Positions 17,503 through 27,460 of a stretch of 42,212 nt of DNA are shown here, piece by piece; position 1 is the first letter of the stretch; each line of letters opens with the position of its first letter. The stretch comes from Burkholderiaceae bacterium (lineage in GTDB: Bacteria; Pseudomonadota; Gammaproteobacteria; Burkholderiales; Burkholderiaceae_D): contig JAMNXS010000018.1 in assembly GCA_023653025.1 (NCBI GenBank), forward strand, positions 1 through 42,212, read 5' to 3'. Position numbers and translations under genes: made by a program. A model generated the notes under the pieces. The model was not told the origin of the DNA. It searched no databases and saw only the letters and a program-made list of their open reading frames with translations.

Positions 17503-18429
17503 ATGTCCCCCTCACCCTTCGACCAGCAGCACCTGCCCACGGGCGACGGCCACGGCCTTTACGTGGCTCAATACGGCCGGCCCAACGGCTTGGCCGCGGT
17601 CGTGCTGCACGGTGGCCCCGGCAGCGGCACGCAGCCATCGGTGCTGGACTGGTTCGACCTATCACGCCAGCGCGTGGTGCTGTTCGACCAGCGCGGCGCG
17701 GGCCAGTCGACGCCGCAGGGCGAGATCGCGAACAACGACAGCCACAAGCTGGTGGCGGACATCGAGATGATCCGCGAACGGCTGGGCATCGAGCGCTGGG
17801 TGGTGGTCGGCGGTTCCTGGGGTGCGACGCTGGCGCTGCTGTATGCGGGCAAACACACAGAGCGCATCAGCGCGCTGGTGCTGCGCGGCAGCTTCCTTGC
17901 CAGCGAACGCGAGCTGCGCTGGTTTTTCCAGGAACTGCGTGCTTTGGTGCCGCAGGGATGGTCACGAATGACCGAAGGCTGGAGCGATAGTCAGAAGGGG
18001 AGCGTGCTGACAACGCTGTGCGATGCACTGCTGGGCGGCGACGCTAGACGGGCAAGCGATGCCGCGCGGCGCTGGAACGATTACGAAAATGCGGTGATGC
18101 ATGCGATGGCGGGCAAGCTCGATGACGTCCCGACCTCATCGACCGAGCTGCCTGCGCGCGTGCTGAACAAATATCGACTGCAGGCGCATTACCTTTCGAA
18201 CGCCTGCTTCACGAGCGAGGCTGAATTGATGGCGGCAGCAGCAAAGCTGCGGGGCACGCCGGTCACCCTGGTACATGGCACGCATGATCTGGTATGCCCG
18301 CCGGAGAATGCGGTGCGGCTGAAACAGGCGATCCCGCACGCGACGCTGGACTGGATCAAGAACGGCGGGCATACGCCGGCCGATCCCGGCATTGCGCGGG
18401 GGTTGAGAGCGGCGATTGCAGGAGGTTGA
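17503..18429 (+). CDS. Proline iminopeptidase-like alpha/beta hydrolase (peptidase S33)
   Basis: This 308-residue protein opens, after a short N-terminus, with VVLHGGPGSGTQPS (oxyanion-hole HGGPG motif of proline iminopeptidases). It continues with FDQRGAGQST and VVVGGSWGATLALLYA, in which the nucleophile is the Ser of GGSWG. A late HGTHDLVCPPENA supplies the acid and NGGHTPAD the catalytic His. The family removes N-terminal proline from peptides. The ATG at 17503 gives the usual family length. It is divergent from the pqq operon and separated by 275 bp; an involvement in PqqA peptide trimming is possible only by position, as no PqqF or PqqG homologue is visible. Confidence 0.85.
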   Translation: MSPSPFDQQHLPTGDGHGLYVAQYGRPNGLAAVVLHGGPGSGTQPSVLDWFDLSRQRVVLFDQRGAGQSTPQGEIANNDSHKLVADIEMIRERLGIERWVVVGGSWGATLALLYAGKHTERISALVLRGSFLASERELRWFFQELRALVPQGWSRMTEGWSDSQKGSVLTTLCDALLGGDARRASDAARRWNDYENAVMHAMAGKLDDVPTSSTELPARVLNKYRLQAHYLSNACFTSEAELMAAAAKLRGTPVTLVHGTHDLVCPPENAVRLKQAIPHATLDWIKNGGHTPADPGIARGLRAAIAGG

Positions 18430-18433
18430 GGCT

Positions 18434-18525
18434 GGCGGATTTCGCCTGCGGCTCTATCCGCCTTGCAGAACCGGTGGTCACTGACCCCTCGACCTTGGAG
18501 CGGGTAGAGCACAGCGAAACCCGCC
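18434..18525. repeat. Dispersed palindromic element, copy 3 (degenerate)
   Basis: The left arm begins at 18434 (ggcggatttcgcctgcggct) and the right arm ends at 18525 (agcgaaacccgcc). The inner parts of both arms have diverged. It fills the convergent gap between the S33 peptidase and the sigma-54 activator. Confidence 0.75.
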
Positions 18526-18539
18526 ACGCACACCACCGA

Positions 18540-20561
<2,022 letters not shown>

Positions 20562-20618
20562 GTCTCTTCCCCAAACTGTCCTGGTGTTTCTTTTTTTGTC
20601 GCTCTTGTCGAGGGGAAT

Positions 20619-20632
20619 GTAACACTTGTTCC
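20619..20632. promoter_or_regulatory. Candidate activator operator upstream of pedF
   Basis: GTAACA-CT-TGTTCC is an inverted repeat with one mismatched pair, centred about 60 bp upstream of the -24 element of pedF. Its half-site resembles the TGTGACA half-sites before the alcohol dehydrogenase. It lies in the divergent region, so it could also serve autoregulation of the activator. Confidence 0.4.
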
Positions 20633-20683
20633 GTTCTGGCGCAAAAGGAGAAATGAGGGCTTCCTTTGCCTGCGCTTAAGCGA

Positions 20684-20699
20684 TGGCACGGCTATTGCG
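20684..20699 (+). promoter_or_regulatory. Sigma-54 (-24/-12) promoter of pedF
   Basis: TGGCACG-GCTA-TTGC matches the sigma-54 core exactly, with GG at 20685-20686 and GC at 20697-20698 and ten bases between. Transcription would start near 20710, about 100 bases before the pedF ATG. Confidence 0.82.
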
Positions 20700-20811
20700 A
20701 CTGCTAAAACGCTTTAGCCGGGCCAGAGGGTTTGTGTAGTCGCAAGTCCTGCGCTGCGAACCCACCAAGGGGCCCCGGCAAACGTTTTTCCAACCATCCC
20801 GGAGTTATTCA

Positions 20812-21276
20812 ATGAACAAACTGACCCGTCTGGCCGCGCGCGGCCTGGCCGGCGCCACGGCGCTGGTCCTGTCCACCGCTGTCCTCGCCCACGGCGACGT
20901 CACCCCGCAGGCCGTCGATACCAAATCCCTGCCGCAACTCGGCGAGACCTGGAAAGGCGAGAACCCGTACCGCGGCAACAAGCCGGCAATCAAGGTCGGC
21001 GAGTCGGCCTACACCCAAAACTGCGCGCGCTGCCACGGCATCGACGCCATCTCGGGCGGCATCGCCCCCGACCTGCGCCTGCTGGACCGCGACTGCGCGA
21101 CGATGGCCAACAAGGATGCCTGCTACAAGGAAATGGACGAATACTACGCGACCACCGTCCGCAAAGGCCGCGTGCGCAACGGCGCCGTCTACATGCCGCC
21201 GTTCGACGGCATCCTGCAGCAGGAAGCCGTGTGGGCGATCAAGGCCTATCTCGAGACCCGCCGCACCGACAAGTAA
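20812..21276 (+). CDS. pedF: Cytochrome c-550 PedF
   Basis: This 154-residue periplasmic monohaem cytochrome has a signal peptide ending near AVLA|HGDV. The haem-binding motif is Cys71-Ala-Arg-Cys74-His75, and Met128 (VYMPPF) is the likely sixth iron ligand. The sequence after the signal (HGDVTPQAVDTKSLPQLGETWKGENPYRGN) is typical of PedF, the electron acceptor of PQQ-dependent alcohol dehydrogenases. An additional cysteine pair (DRDCATMANKDACY) may form a disulfide. A GGAG Shine-Dalgarno sequence lies seven bases before the ATG. It is transcribed from a sigma-54 promoter, separately from but probably in step with the dehydrogenase. Confidence 0.93.
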   Translation: MNKLTRLAARGLAGATALVLSTAVLAHGDVTPQAVDTKSLPQLGETWKGENPYRGNKPAIKVGESAYTQNCARCHGIDAISGGIAPDLRLLDRDCATMANKDACYKEMDEYYATTVRKGRVRNGAVYMPPFDGILQQEAVWAIKAYLETRRTDK

Positions 21277-21317
21277 GCCGGCTGTCCCGGCCCCGACGCC
21301 CCGGCTGGCGTCTGGCC

Positions 21318-21344
21318 GGCGAGCGGGCCGCTAGCCCGCTCGCC
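21318..21344. terminator. 11-bp-stem hairpin after pedF
   Basis: Bases 21318-21328 and 21334-21344 form a perfect GC-rich 11-bp stem with a 5-base loop. There is no immediate T-run (a TTTTT lies 17 bases further on), so it may reduce rather than end transcription, or protect the pedF messenger, while downstream genes continue. Confidence 0.5.
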
Positions 21345-21421
21345 ATGTATCATTCGCATTGTTTTTACCCCACTGAAAAGCGCGACCCCGCACCCACGCA
21401 CAACGCGCACCGGAGACAAGC

Positions 21422-22255
21422 ATGCCCCGCATCACCCGCCGCAGCCTGATAGCCGCGCTGCTCGCCGCCCTGACTCTGCCCCTGACCGCGCCGGCCTCGG
21501 CCGAGCTCGCCGATCTGGACAAGATCCGCGCCAGCGGCAAAGTGTCGGTGGCCGTGTACGATGATTTCCCGCCCTACTCGGGCAAGCAGGGCGGCATCGA
21601 TCACGACCTGGCCGAGGCCCTTGCGAAAAAGCTCGGTCTGAAGCTGTCGCTGATCCCCTTCCCGGCCGGCGAAGACATCGGCGACGACCTGCGCAACATG
21701 GTCTGGAAAGGCCACTACCTCGGTATCGGCCCGGCCGATGTCATGCTGCACGTGCCGGTCGACCGCAATGTCATGCAGAAGAACGACAAGGTCGAGATCC
21801 TCGCGCCCTATTACCGCGATACCGTGCAACTGGTGCGCAACGTGAAAGCCATCGGCGAGGTCAACGGCATCGATTCGCTGGCCGGCAAGAAGCTCGGCGC
21901 GGAGAAGGTGTCGATCTCGGCGATGGTGCTGCTTGGCGAAGCCAGCCTGCGCGACAACGTGACGATCTACCCGTCCGGCGTCGAGGCGCTGCAAAAGCTC
22001 AAGGCCGGCGAGCTCGATGCCGTGGTCGCAACACGCGCCGAGATCGAGTCGGTGATCCGCGGCGACGCGAAGTTCGAAGTCACCGACGCACCCTTCCAGC
22101 GCCTGCCGCGCAAGGGATGGGTAATCGGCATGGCCGTCAGGAAGGACAACGTCGAACTGGCGCGCGCGCTGCAGCAGGCCGTCAACGAGCTGTTCGACTC
22201 CGGCGAAATGGCGGCGCTGTTCAACCGGCACGGCGTGCGCTCGGTCAAGCCCTGA
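21422..22255 (+). CDS. Periplasmic solute-binding protein (family 3), alcohol-oxidation associated
   Basis: This 277-residue protein has a signal peptide of about 27 residues (MPRITRRSLIAALLAALTLPL...ASA) with a twin-arginine-like RRSL. The mature domain follows the family-3 binding protein pattern: LDKIRASGKVSVAVYDDFPPYSG, GGIDHDLAEALAKKLGLKLSLIPF, and ADVMLHVPVDRNVM. Proteins of this kind (XoxJ, MoxJ, PedB-like) occur beside PQQ dehydrogenases and lack a dedicated importer; they are thought to help enzyme maturation or bind a small ligand. No permease gene of the matching type is nearby. The NosR-like gene starts 14 bases after its stop, so the two are probably co-transcribed with apbE. Confidence 0.85.
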   Translation: MPRITRRSLIAALLAALTLPLTAPASAELADLDKIRASGKVSVAVYDDFPPYSGKQGGIDHDLAEALAKKLGLKLSLIPFPAGEDIGDDLRNMVWKGHYLGIGPADVMLHVPVDRNVMQKNDKVEILAPYYRDTVQLVRNVKAIGEVNGIDSLAGKKLGAEKVSISAMVLLGEASLRDNVTIYPSGVEALQKLKAGELDAVVATRAEIESVIRGDAKFEVTDAPFQRLPRKGWVIGMAVRKDNVELARALQQAVNELFDSGEMAALFNRHGVRSVKP

Positions 22256-22269
22256 CCGGCCGTCGCCGG

Positions 22270-24369
22270 ATGCGCCGCCTGCTCGCCCTGCTGTTGCTGC
22301 TGTGCGCGACCATGGGCGCGCAGGCCGGGGTCATGACGCAGGCGGCGCTGTCGAAGGCCTTCCCGTCGCCACTGATCGTCGGCGACAAGGACGCCGAGCT
22401 GCCGGTCTGGCCCATCTTCAAGCAGGAAATGACATCGACCGAACTGGTCGGCTATGTTTTCGAGTCCATCGACTTCGTCTCGCTGCCCGGCTTTGCCGGC
22501 GCGCCGATCAACCTGCTGGTGGCGATCGACCCGAAAGGCACGTTCATCGACGTACAGGTGATCTCCCATCATGAGCCGGTCTTCCTCGAGGGCTACGGCC
22601 CGCAGCCACTGTTCAATTTCGTCAGCCAGTACAAGGGCCTGTCGCTGACACAGAACATCAGCATCGAGACCGGTACCCGCAAGAACGCGAAAATGGACGG
22701 CAACAACGTCCGCATCGACGGCGTGTCGAAGGCAACCGCGTCGGTACGCATCATCAACCAGACCCTGCTGTCGTCGTCGCTGGCCGTGGCGCGCAAGAAG
22801 CTCGGCTTCGCGGGCGGCCACGATCCAGACCAGATCGCCCGCGTGAAGCCGGAGCTGCTGGAACGGCACACGCCGGCCGAACTGTTCGGCAAGCACCTCG
22901 TGACCCATCTGTCGCTGACCAACCGCGACGTCGAACAAGCCTTCGCCGGCACGGACGGCGAAGGGCTCGACGCCGAAGGCAGCGCGGCGCCAGACGGCAT
23001 GTTCATCGACCTCTACACGGCGCTGGTCTCGGTACCCAGCATCGGCAGGAACCTGCTCGACGGTCCGAGCTGGGACAAGCTGCAGGGCCGGCTCGAGAAA
23101 GGCGATCATGCGATCCTCGTGATGTGGGGCGGCCGCTTCTCGATCACGCCCGAGGAATTCACGGCCGGCACGTCGCCCGAGCGCCTGACGCTCCAGCAGG
23201 GCGGCCTGCCGATCGAGATGCGCGACCTCGACCTCGAGCTGCGGCTGGCCGACGGCACGCCGATCGCTCCCGACACCATGAAGGTGTTCCGCGTGATCGC
23301 GCAGTCCGGCCTCGATCTGGCCAAGCCGCTCGAGTTCTTCGTCAATATCAAGCGCGAGAAAGGCGTCGTCTACCCCGAGATCATCCGCGCGGCAATGCCG
23401 TACCGGCTCTCGCTGCCGGAGCGCTTCTATGACGTGCCGGCCGGCGACGACAAGACCTTCGCCAGCATCTGGCGCAGCCGCCTGCCGGAACTGGCGGTGC
23501 TGGGCGCGGCGCTGCTGCTGCTGGCCGGGCTGCTGGCGCAGCAGCGCTGGCTGACGGCGAACGCGCGCCGCTTCACGATCATCCGCATCGCCTTCCTGTC
23601 GTTCACGCTCGGCTTCATCGGCTGGTACGCGCAAGGACAGCTTTCGGTCGTGAACATGACCGGCCTGCTGCAGGCGCTGAACGATGGCCGCAGCCTGTCT
23701 TTTTTCCTGTACGACCCGATGACGGTCTCGCTGTGGGCCTTCGTCGCCGTCACCTTCTTCGTGTGGGGACGCGCCACCTTCTGCGGCTGGCTGTGCCCGT
23801 TCGGTGCGCTGCAGGAACTGGTAGCGCGGCTGGCTCGCGTGCTGCGCGTGCCGCAGCTGCGCCTGCGCACGCCGCTCGACGCGCGGCTGAAGCGGATCAA
23901 GTACCTGCTGCTGGCGGCCATCGTGCTCTCTGCGCTGTTCGCGCCGCGGATCACCGACAGCCTGGTCGAGATCGAGCCGTTCAAGACCGCCATCACGCTG
24001 GTCTTCGTGCGCTCCTGGCCTTTCGTCGTCTACGCCGTCGGGTTGGTGCTGGCCAGCGCCTTCGTCTACAAGTTCTTCTGCCGCTACCTGTGCCCGTTCG
24101 GCGCGGGGCTGGCCGTGCTCGGCAAGCTGCGCCTGTCCAAGTGGCTGCCGCGGCGCGCCGAATGCGGGACGCCGTGCCAGACCTGCCGGCACCGCTGCGA
24201 CTACCAGGCGATTAGGCGCGATGGCGCGATCGACTATGACGAATGCTTCCAGTGCATGGATTGCGTGGTCATCTATCACAGCGACACGCAGTGCGCGCCG
24301 CGCATCCTGCAGGCCAGGCGCGGCTTGACGATTCCGGTGCGCGCCGTCTCCGCCGGGGAGGCCGCATGA
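22270..24369 (+). CDS. NosR-like membrane flavo-iron-sulfur protein
   Basis: This 699-residue protein has a signal peptide (about 1-20) and a periplasmic FMN-binding domain with the flavinylation motif DGVSKAT, in which Thr156 is the expected covalent attachment site. A membrane part starts near residue 410 with about six helices and two CxxxCP motifs (Cys505 region FCGWLCPFG, Cys604 region FCRYLCPFG). It ends with a two-cluster ferredoxin-like domain (CGTPCQTCRHRC from Cys632 and CFQCMDC from Cys659, closing with a further Cys in HSDTQC). This is the NosR/NirI architecture, which transfers electrons from quinol across the membrane to periplasmic enzymes. No nosZ or other nos gene is present. 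The neighbours are pedF, the binding protein and apbE, so a role in the alcohol-oxidation system is inferred. Its stop overlaps the apbE start. Confidence 0.88.
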   Translation: MRRLLALLLLLCATMGAQAGVMTQAALSKAFPSPLIVGDKDAELPVWPIFKQEMTSTELVGYVFESIDFVSLPGFAGAPINLLVAIDPKGTFIDVQVISHHEPVFLEGYGPQPLFNFVSQYKGLSLTQNISIETGTRKNAKMDGNNVRIDGVSKATASVRIINQTLLSSSLAVARKKLGFAGGHDPDQIARVKPELLERHTPAELFGKHLVTHLSLTNRDVEQAFAGTDGEGLDAEGSAAPDGMFIDLYTALVSVPSIGRNLLDGPSWDKLQGRLEKGDHAILVMWGGRFSITPEEFTAGTSPERLTLQQGGLPIEMRDLDLELRLADGTPIAPDTMKVFRVIAQSGLDLAKPLEFFVNIKREKGVVYPEIIRAAMPYRLSLPERFYDVPAGDDKTFASIWRSRLPELAVLGAALLLLAGLLAQQRWLTANARRFTIIRIAFLSFTLGFIGWYAQGQLSVVNMTGLLQALNDGRSLSFFLYDPMTVSLWAFVAVTFFVWGRATFCGWLCPFGALQELVARLARVLRVPQLRLRTPLDARLKRIKYLLLAAIVLSALFAPRITDSLVEIEPFKTAITLVFVRSWPFVVYAVGLVLASAFVYKFFCRYLCPFGAGLAVLGKLRLSKWLPRRAECGTPCQTCRHRCDYQAIRRDGAIDYDECFQCMDCVVIYHSDTQCAPRILQARRGLTIPVRAVSAGEAA

Positions 24370-25331
24370 AGCGCCGCACCCTGCTCAAGGCCGCACTCGG
24401 CAGCGCCGCGCTCGGCGCCGGCGCATGGTGGGCGGCGCGCGAGCGGCTGCAGGAATACTCGACTGCCGGTCTCGCCTTCGGCACCACGGTATCGCTGCGC
24501 GTGCTGCACGATGACGAAGCCGGCGCGCGCGCCGCGCTGGCCGCTGCCATGCGCGCGGTGCAGGACGTGGACCGGCTGATGAGCCTGCATCGCCCCGACA
24601 GCCAGCTGTCGGCGCTGAACCGCGACGGCCGGCTCGCCGCTCCCGATGCGCGCGTGGTCGCCGTGCTGCGCGAGGCACAAGCGATCGCGCAAGCCACCGG
24701 CGGAGCCTTCGACGCGACCGTGCAGCCGCTGTGGCTGGCCGCAACCGGCCGGCTCGGTGCCGACACGGCGCTGCGCCGCGTGGACTGGCGCCGGCTGCGA
24801 GTGCGGGATGACGAGATTCGTATCGATACCGGGATGGCGGTCACGCTGAACGGCATCGCGCAAGGATACGGCGTGGATGTCGCACTGGCCGCGCTGCGCG
24901 CGCACGGTGTTGCGCATGCGCTGCTCGATACCGGCGAGTTCGCGACGCTCGGCGCGCGCGACGACGGCCAGCCGTGGACGCTGGCCATCCGCGATCCGCG
25001 CGATGCGCAAGGCATCGCCCATCTGCTGGCTGCCGACGGCCGCTGTCTCGCGACCTCGGGCGACTACGGCACTTCGTTCAGCGCAGATTTCAGCCGCCAC
25101 CATATCGTCGATCCGAAGACCGGCGTATCACCGCAGGAATTGGCCAGCGTGTCGGTACTAGCGCCAACCGGCATGCAGGCCGACGCGCTGTCGACGGCGT
25201 GCATGGTGATGGGGACGGAGCGGTCGCTGCGGCTGGCGCGGGCGCTGCCGGGGGTGGATGTGCTGTGCATCGCGAAGGATGGCAGCGTGCGGCGCAGCGA
25301 GGGGTTTGCGTCGTTGCAGCGACAGATTTGA
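24366..25331 (+). CDS. apbE: FAD:protein FMN transferase ApbE
   Basis: This 321-residue protein attaches FMN covalently to Thr or Ser of partner proteins in the periplasm. The N-terminus MKRRTLLKAALGSAALGAGA fits a twin-arginine signal. ApbE features include the FGTTVSLRVL start of the mature domain, LMSLHRPDSQLSALNRDG, GGAFDATVQPLW, LNGIAQGYGVDVAL, RHHIVDPKTG and a late STACMVMG. The ATG at 24366 overlaps the stop of the NosR-like gene (ATGA), whose FMN domain carries the acceptor motif, so that protein is the obvious substrate. A palindromic element follows. Confidence 0.92.
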   Translation: MKRRTLLKAALGSAALGAGAWWAARERLQEYSTAGLAFGTTVSLRVLHDDEAGARAALAAAMRAVQDVDRLMSLHRPDSQLSALNRDGRLAAPDARVVAVLREAQAIAQATGGAFDATVQPLWLAATGRLGADTALRRVDWRRLRVRDDEIRIDTGMAVTLNGIAQGYGVDVALAALRAHGVAHALLDTGEFATLGARDDGQPWTLAIRDPRDAQGIAHLLAADGRCLATSGDYGTSFSADFSRHHIVDPKTGVSPQELASVSVLAPTGMQADALSTACMVMGTERSLRLARALPGVDVLCIAKDGSVRRSEGFASLQRQI

Positions 25332-25350
25332 CGTTTGCCGGGATGTGATT

Positions 25351-25438
25351 GGCGGATTTCGCTGCGCTCTATCTGCCCTACGGGTCTACTACATCAGCGA
25401 GCTTGCCGTAGGGCGGATAGAGCGCAGCGAAATCCGCC
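25351..25438. repeat. Dispersed palindromic element, copy 4
   Basis: Arms 25351-25382 and 25407-25438 pair with one mismatch (atctgccc against the usual atccgccc) around a 24-base loop that differs from copies 1 and 5. It lies between the convergent apbE and potassium channel genes. Confidence 0.88.
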
Positions 25439-25460
25439 ATCACTCCGTCATCACCCCCCG

Positions 25461-26321
25461 CTAAACATCATGCCGCCACACCGGCAACTGCTCTCCGCAG
25501 CGCCGACAGAATCTGTCCCCTCCCCCGAGACCCTCTTCGAGACAGTTCGGGCAGGTGCGCGTGGTCGGCGCGGGAACGCGGCGCGCCGTCAGTTCCGCGC
25601 TGATGATGCCGGTCGGTACCGCCAGCGTCCCCCAGCCGATCAGCATCATCACCGAAGCGATCGCGCGACCGATGTCGGTCTTGGGCACGATGTCGCCGAA
25701 GCCGACTGTCGTCACTGCCGTGATTGCCCAGTAGACGGCCGTCGGTATGCTGGTGAAGCCGTTGTCCGGGCCCTCGACCACGTACATCGTCGTGCCCAGC
25801 AGCAGCACGACCAGCAGCACGAACGACAGGAACACGAGGATCTTGCGGCGTGACGCGGCCAGCGCGGCCAGCAGCACCCCGTATTCGTTCACGTAAGGCA
25901 TCAGCTTCAGAACGCGGAACACGCGCAGCAGCCGCAGCACGCGCACATCGACCAGCGCGTAAGCGTCCGGGAAAAATATCGCGACATAGGTCGGCAGCAC
26001 CGCCAGCAGGTCGATGATGCCGAACAGGCTGGTCGCATAGCGCATCGGATGCCGGACGCAGGACAGGCGCAGCAGGTATTCGGCAGTGAACAGCAGCGTG
26101 AAGCTCCACTCAAACCAGTTGAATACCGTGCCGTAGCGCTGCGCGACCGAACCGACGCTGTCGAGCACGACGACGATGACGCTGACCACGATCACGGCGA
26201 TCAGCCCGAGGTCGAACATCCGGCCGGCACGCGTATCGGCCTCGAAGATGATGGTGTAGAGGCTCTCCCGCCAGCCGGAAACCGGCTTGCCGAAAGGCTG
26301 CGAAGGAGGCGTGCTGGACAT
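25461..26321 (-). CDS. Voltage-gated-type potassium channel with C-terminal zinc ribbon
   Basis: This 286-residue, six-helix channel subunit has the selectivity filter TTVGFGD (AVTTVGFGDIVPKTD). The S4-like helix RVLRLLRVFRVLKLM has arginines at three-residue intervals, as in voltage sensors, and S1-S3 lie in residues about 35-115. After S6 (IGWGTLAVPTGIISAELTARR) comes a short cytoplasmic tail with two CxxC pairs, CPNC and CRRC, which form a zinc-ribbon-like knuckle in place of a large regulatory domain. It forms tetramers in the inner membrane; K+ selectivity follows from the filter. It stands alone, divergent from the SRPBCC gene. Confidence 0.9.
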   Translation of the reverse strand: MSSTPPSQPFGKPVSGWRESLYTIIFEADTRAGRMFDLGLIAVIVVSVIVVVLDSVGSVAQRYGTVFNWFEWSFTLLFTAEYLLRLSCVRHPMRYATSLFGIIDLLAVLPTYVAIFFPDAYALVDVRVLRLLRVFRVLKLMPYVNEYGVLLAALAASRRKILVFLSFVLLVVLLLGTTMYVVEGPDNGFTSIPTAVYWAITAVTTVGFGDIVPKTDIGRAIASVMMLIGWGTLAVPTGIISAELTARRVPAPTTRTCPNCLEEGLGGGDRFCRRCGEQLPVWRHDV

Positions 26322-26527
26322 GCGCTGGAATACCGGTCGTTAACGCGGCGAAATCTTCACCGGCCCAGCATACCACCCCGATACCGGCTTATCCACGCCG
26401 AACCTCGGGCTGCCGCCCTGACGTGCGCGCTTGATCTGCGTCTGTCGGCGGCAAGCGCTGCGGCGGGTCCGGGAACTCGGTGGAAACGCGGGCGGCCTAA
26501 TCCGGATCTTGACGCCGGGAGAACGGA
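26322..26527. other. Divergent intergenic region
   Basis: The 206-bp gap must carry promoters for the potassium channel (minus) and the SRPBCC-adh operon (plus). A GGGAAC with downstream GC-rich sequence at about 26470 recalls a stress sigma-factor -35 element, but there is no convincing -10. Nothing else was identified. Confidence 0.2.
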
Positions 26528-27460
26528 ATGCGCGATGCTGTATTTGAACGAGGTGCGCTGGTGACGCGACCAACGGCCGCCGCCGGTCTCGGCATGGCGC
26601 TCGGCTGGCTGGGTGTCGGGCTGGGCCTGGCGAGCCTGCTGATGCCGCGCCGCATGGCAAGCTCGGCCGGGCTGCCCGGCCGCACGCGCACGCTGCGCGC
26701 GATAGGACTGCGCGAACTGGCGACCGGCGCCGGCATCCTGCTGCGGCCGCACAAGCCGGGCTGGCTCTGGTCGCGCGTCGCCGGCGATGCGATGGACCTG
26801 GGGCTGCTGGCCGCTGCCGGAAGGCGCTCGCGCGACAACCGCGTGGCGCTGGCCTCGGCGCTGGTGGCGGGCATTACCGTACTCGACCTGCTGGCTGCCT
26901 ACGACAACCAGCGCATGGCGCGCGCCGGACGGCGCGAGGAGCCGGGCGCGATCCGGGTGCGCAAGTCGCTCAACATCAATCGCACGCCGGACGAGTGCTA
27001 TCGCTTCTGGCGCAATTTCGAGAACTTCCCCAGCTTCATGCAGCATGTGGACGAGGTGCAGACCATCGACGCGACCCGCTCGCACTGGAAAGTGCGCGCG
27101 CCGCTCGGCCGGCACGTGGAGTGGAACGCGGAGCTATCGAGCGACGTGCCGTCGCAGCAGCTGGGCTGGCGCACGCTCGAGGGCGCCGGTATCGAACATT
27201 CCGGCGTGGTGCGCTTCTCCCCGGGTATTGGCGGACGCGGCACGCGCGTGCAGGTAGATCTCGCTTATCGCGCGCCGCTGGGCAAGGCCGGCGCGCAGAT
27301 GGCGAAGCTGTTCGGCGAGGAACCGTCGCAGCAGATCGAGGAAGACCTGCGCCGCTTCAAGCAGCTGATCGAGACGGGCGAGATACCGACCACGACAGGG
27401 CAGCCGTCCGGGCAGCGCAGCCTGGTCGGCCGTATCGTTCACAAGGGGTTACCGGGATGA
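26528..27460 (+). CDS. SRPBCC (cyclase/dehydrase) family membrane protein
   Basis: This 310-residue protein has two parts. Residues about 15-130 contain several hydrophobic segments ([41 protein letters not shown]). Residues about 140-290 form an SRPBCC/polyketide-cyclase domain with [28 protein letters not shown] and [19 protein letters not shown]. The ATG at 26528 has GGGAGA upstream. Proteins with this architecture are common beside zinc alcohol dehydrogenases and stress genes in betaproteobacteria; they may bind a hydrophobic ligand, but the function is not known. The stop overlaps the start of the dehydrogenase (ATGA). Confidence 0.8.
   Translation: MRDAVFERGALVTRPTAAAGLGMALGWLGVGLGLASLLMPRRMASSAGLPGRTRTLRAIGLRELATGAGILLRPHKPGWLWSRVAGDAMDLGLLAAAGRRSRDNRVALASALVAGITVLDLLAAYDNQRMARAGRREEPGAIRVRKSLNINRTPDECYRFWRNFENFPSFMQHVDEVQTIDATRSHWKVRAPLGRHVEWNAELSSDVPSQQLGWRTLEGAGIEHSGVVRFSPGIGGRGTRVQVDLAYRAPLGKAGAQMAKLFGEEPSQQIEEDLRRFKQLIETGEIPTTTGQPSGQRSLVGRIVHKGLPG

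Noticed and set aside
21967-24279. 770-codon minus-strand frame opposite the binding protein and NosR-like genes
   Set aside because: Overlaps two well-supported genes; rich in His, Gln, Arg and Asp repeats typical of antisense frames.
22270-24369. Denitrification (nos) cluster
   Set aside because: No nosZ, nosD, nosF, nosY or nosL is present; only NosR-like and ApbE proteins were found.
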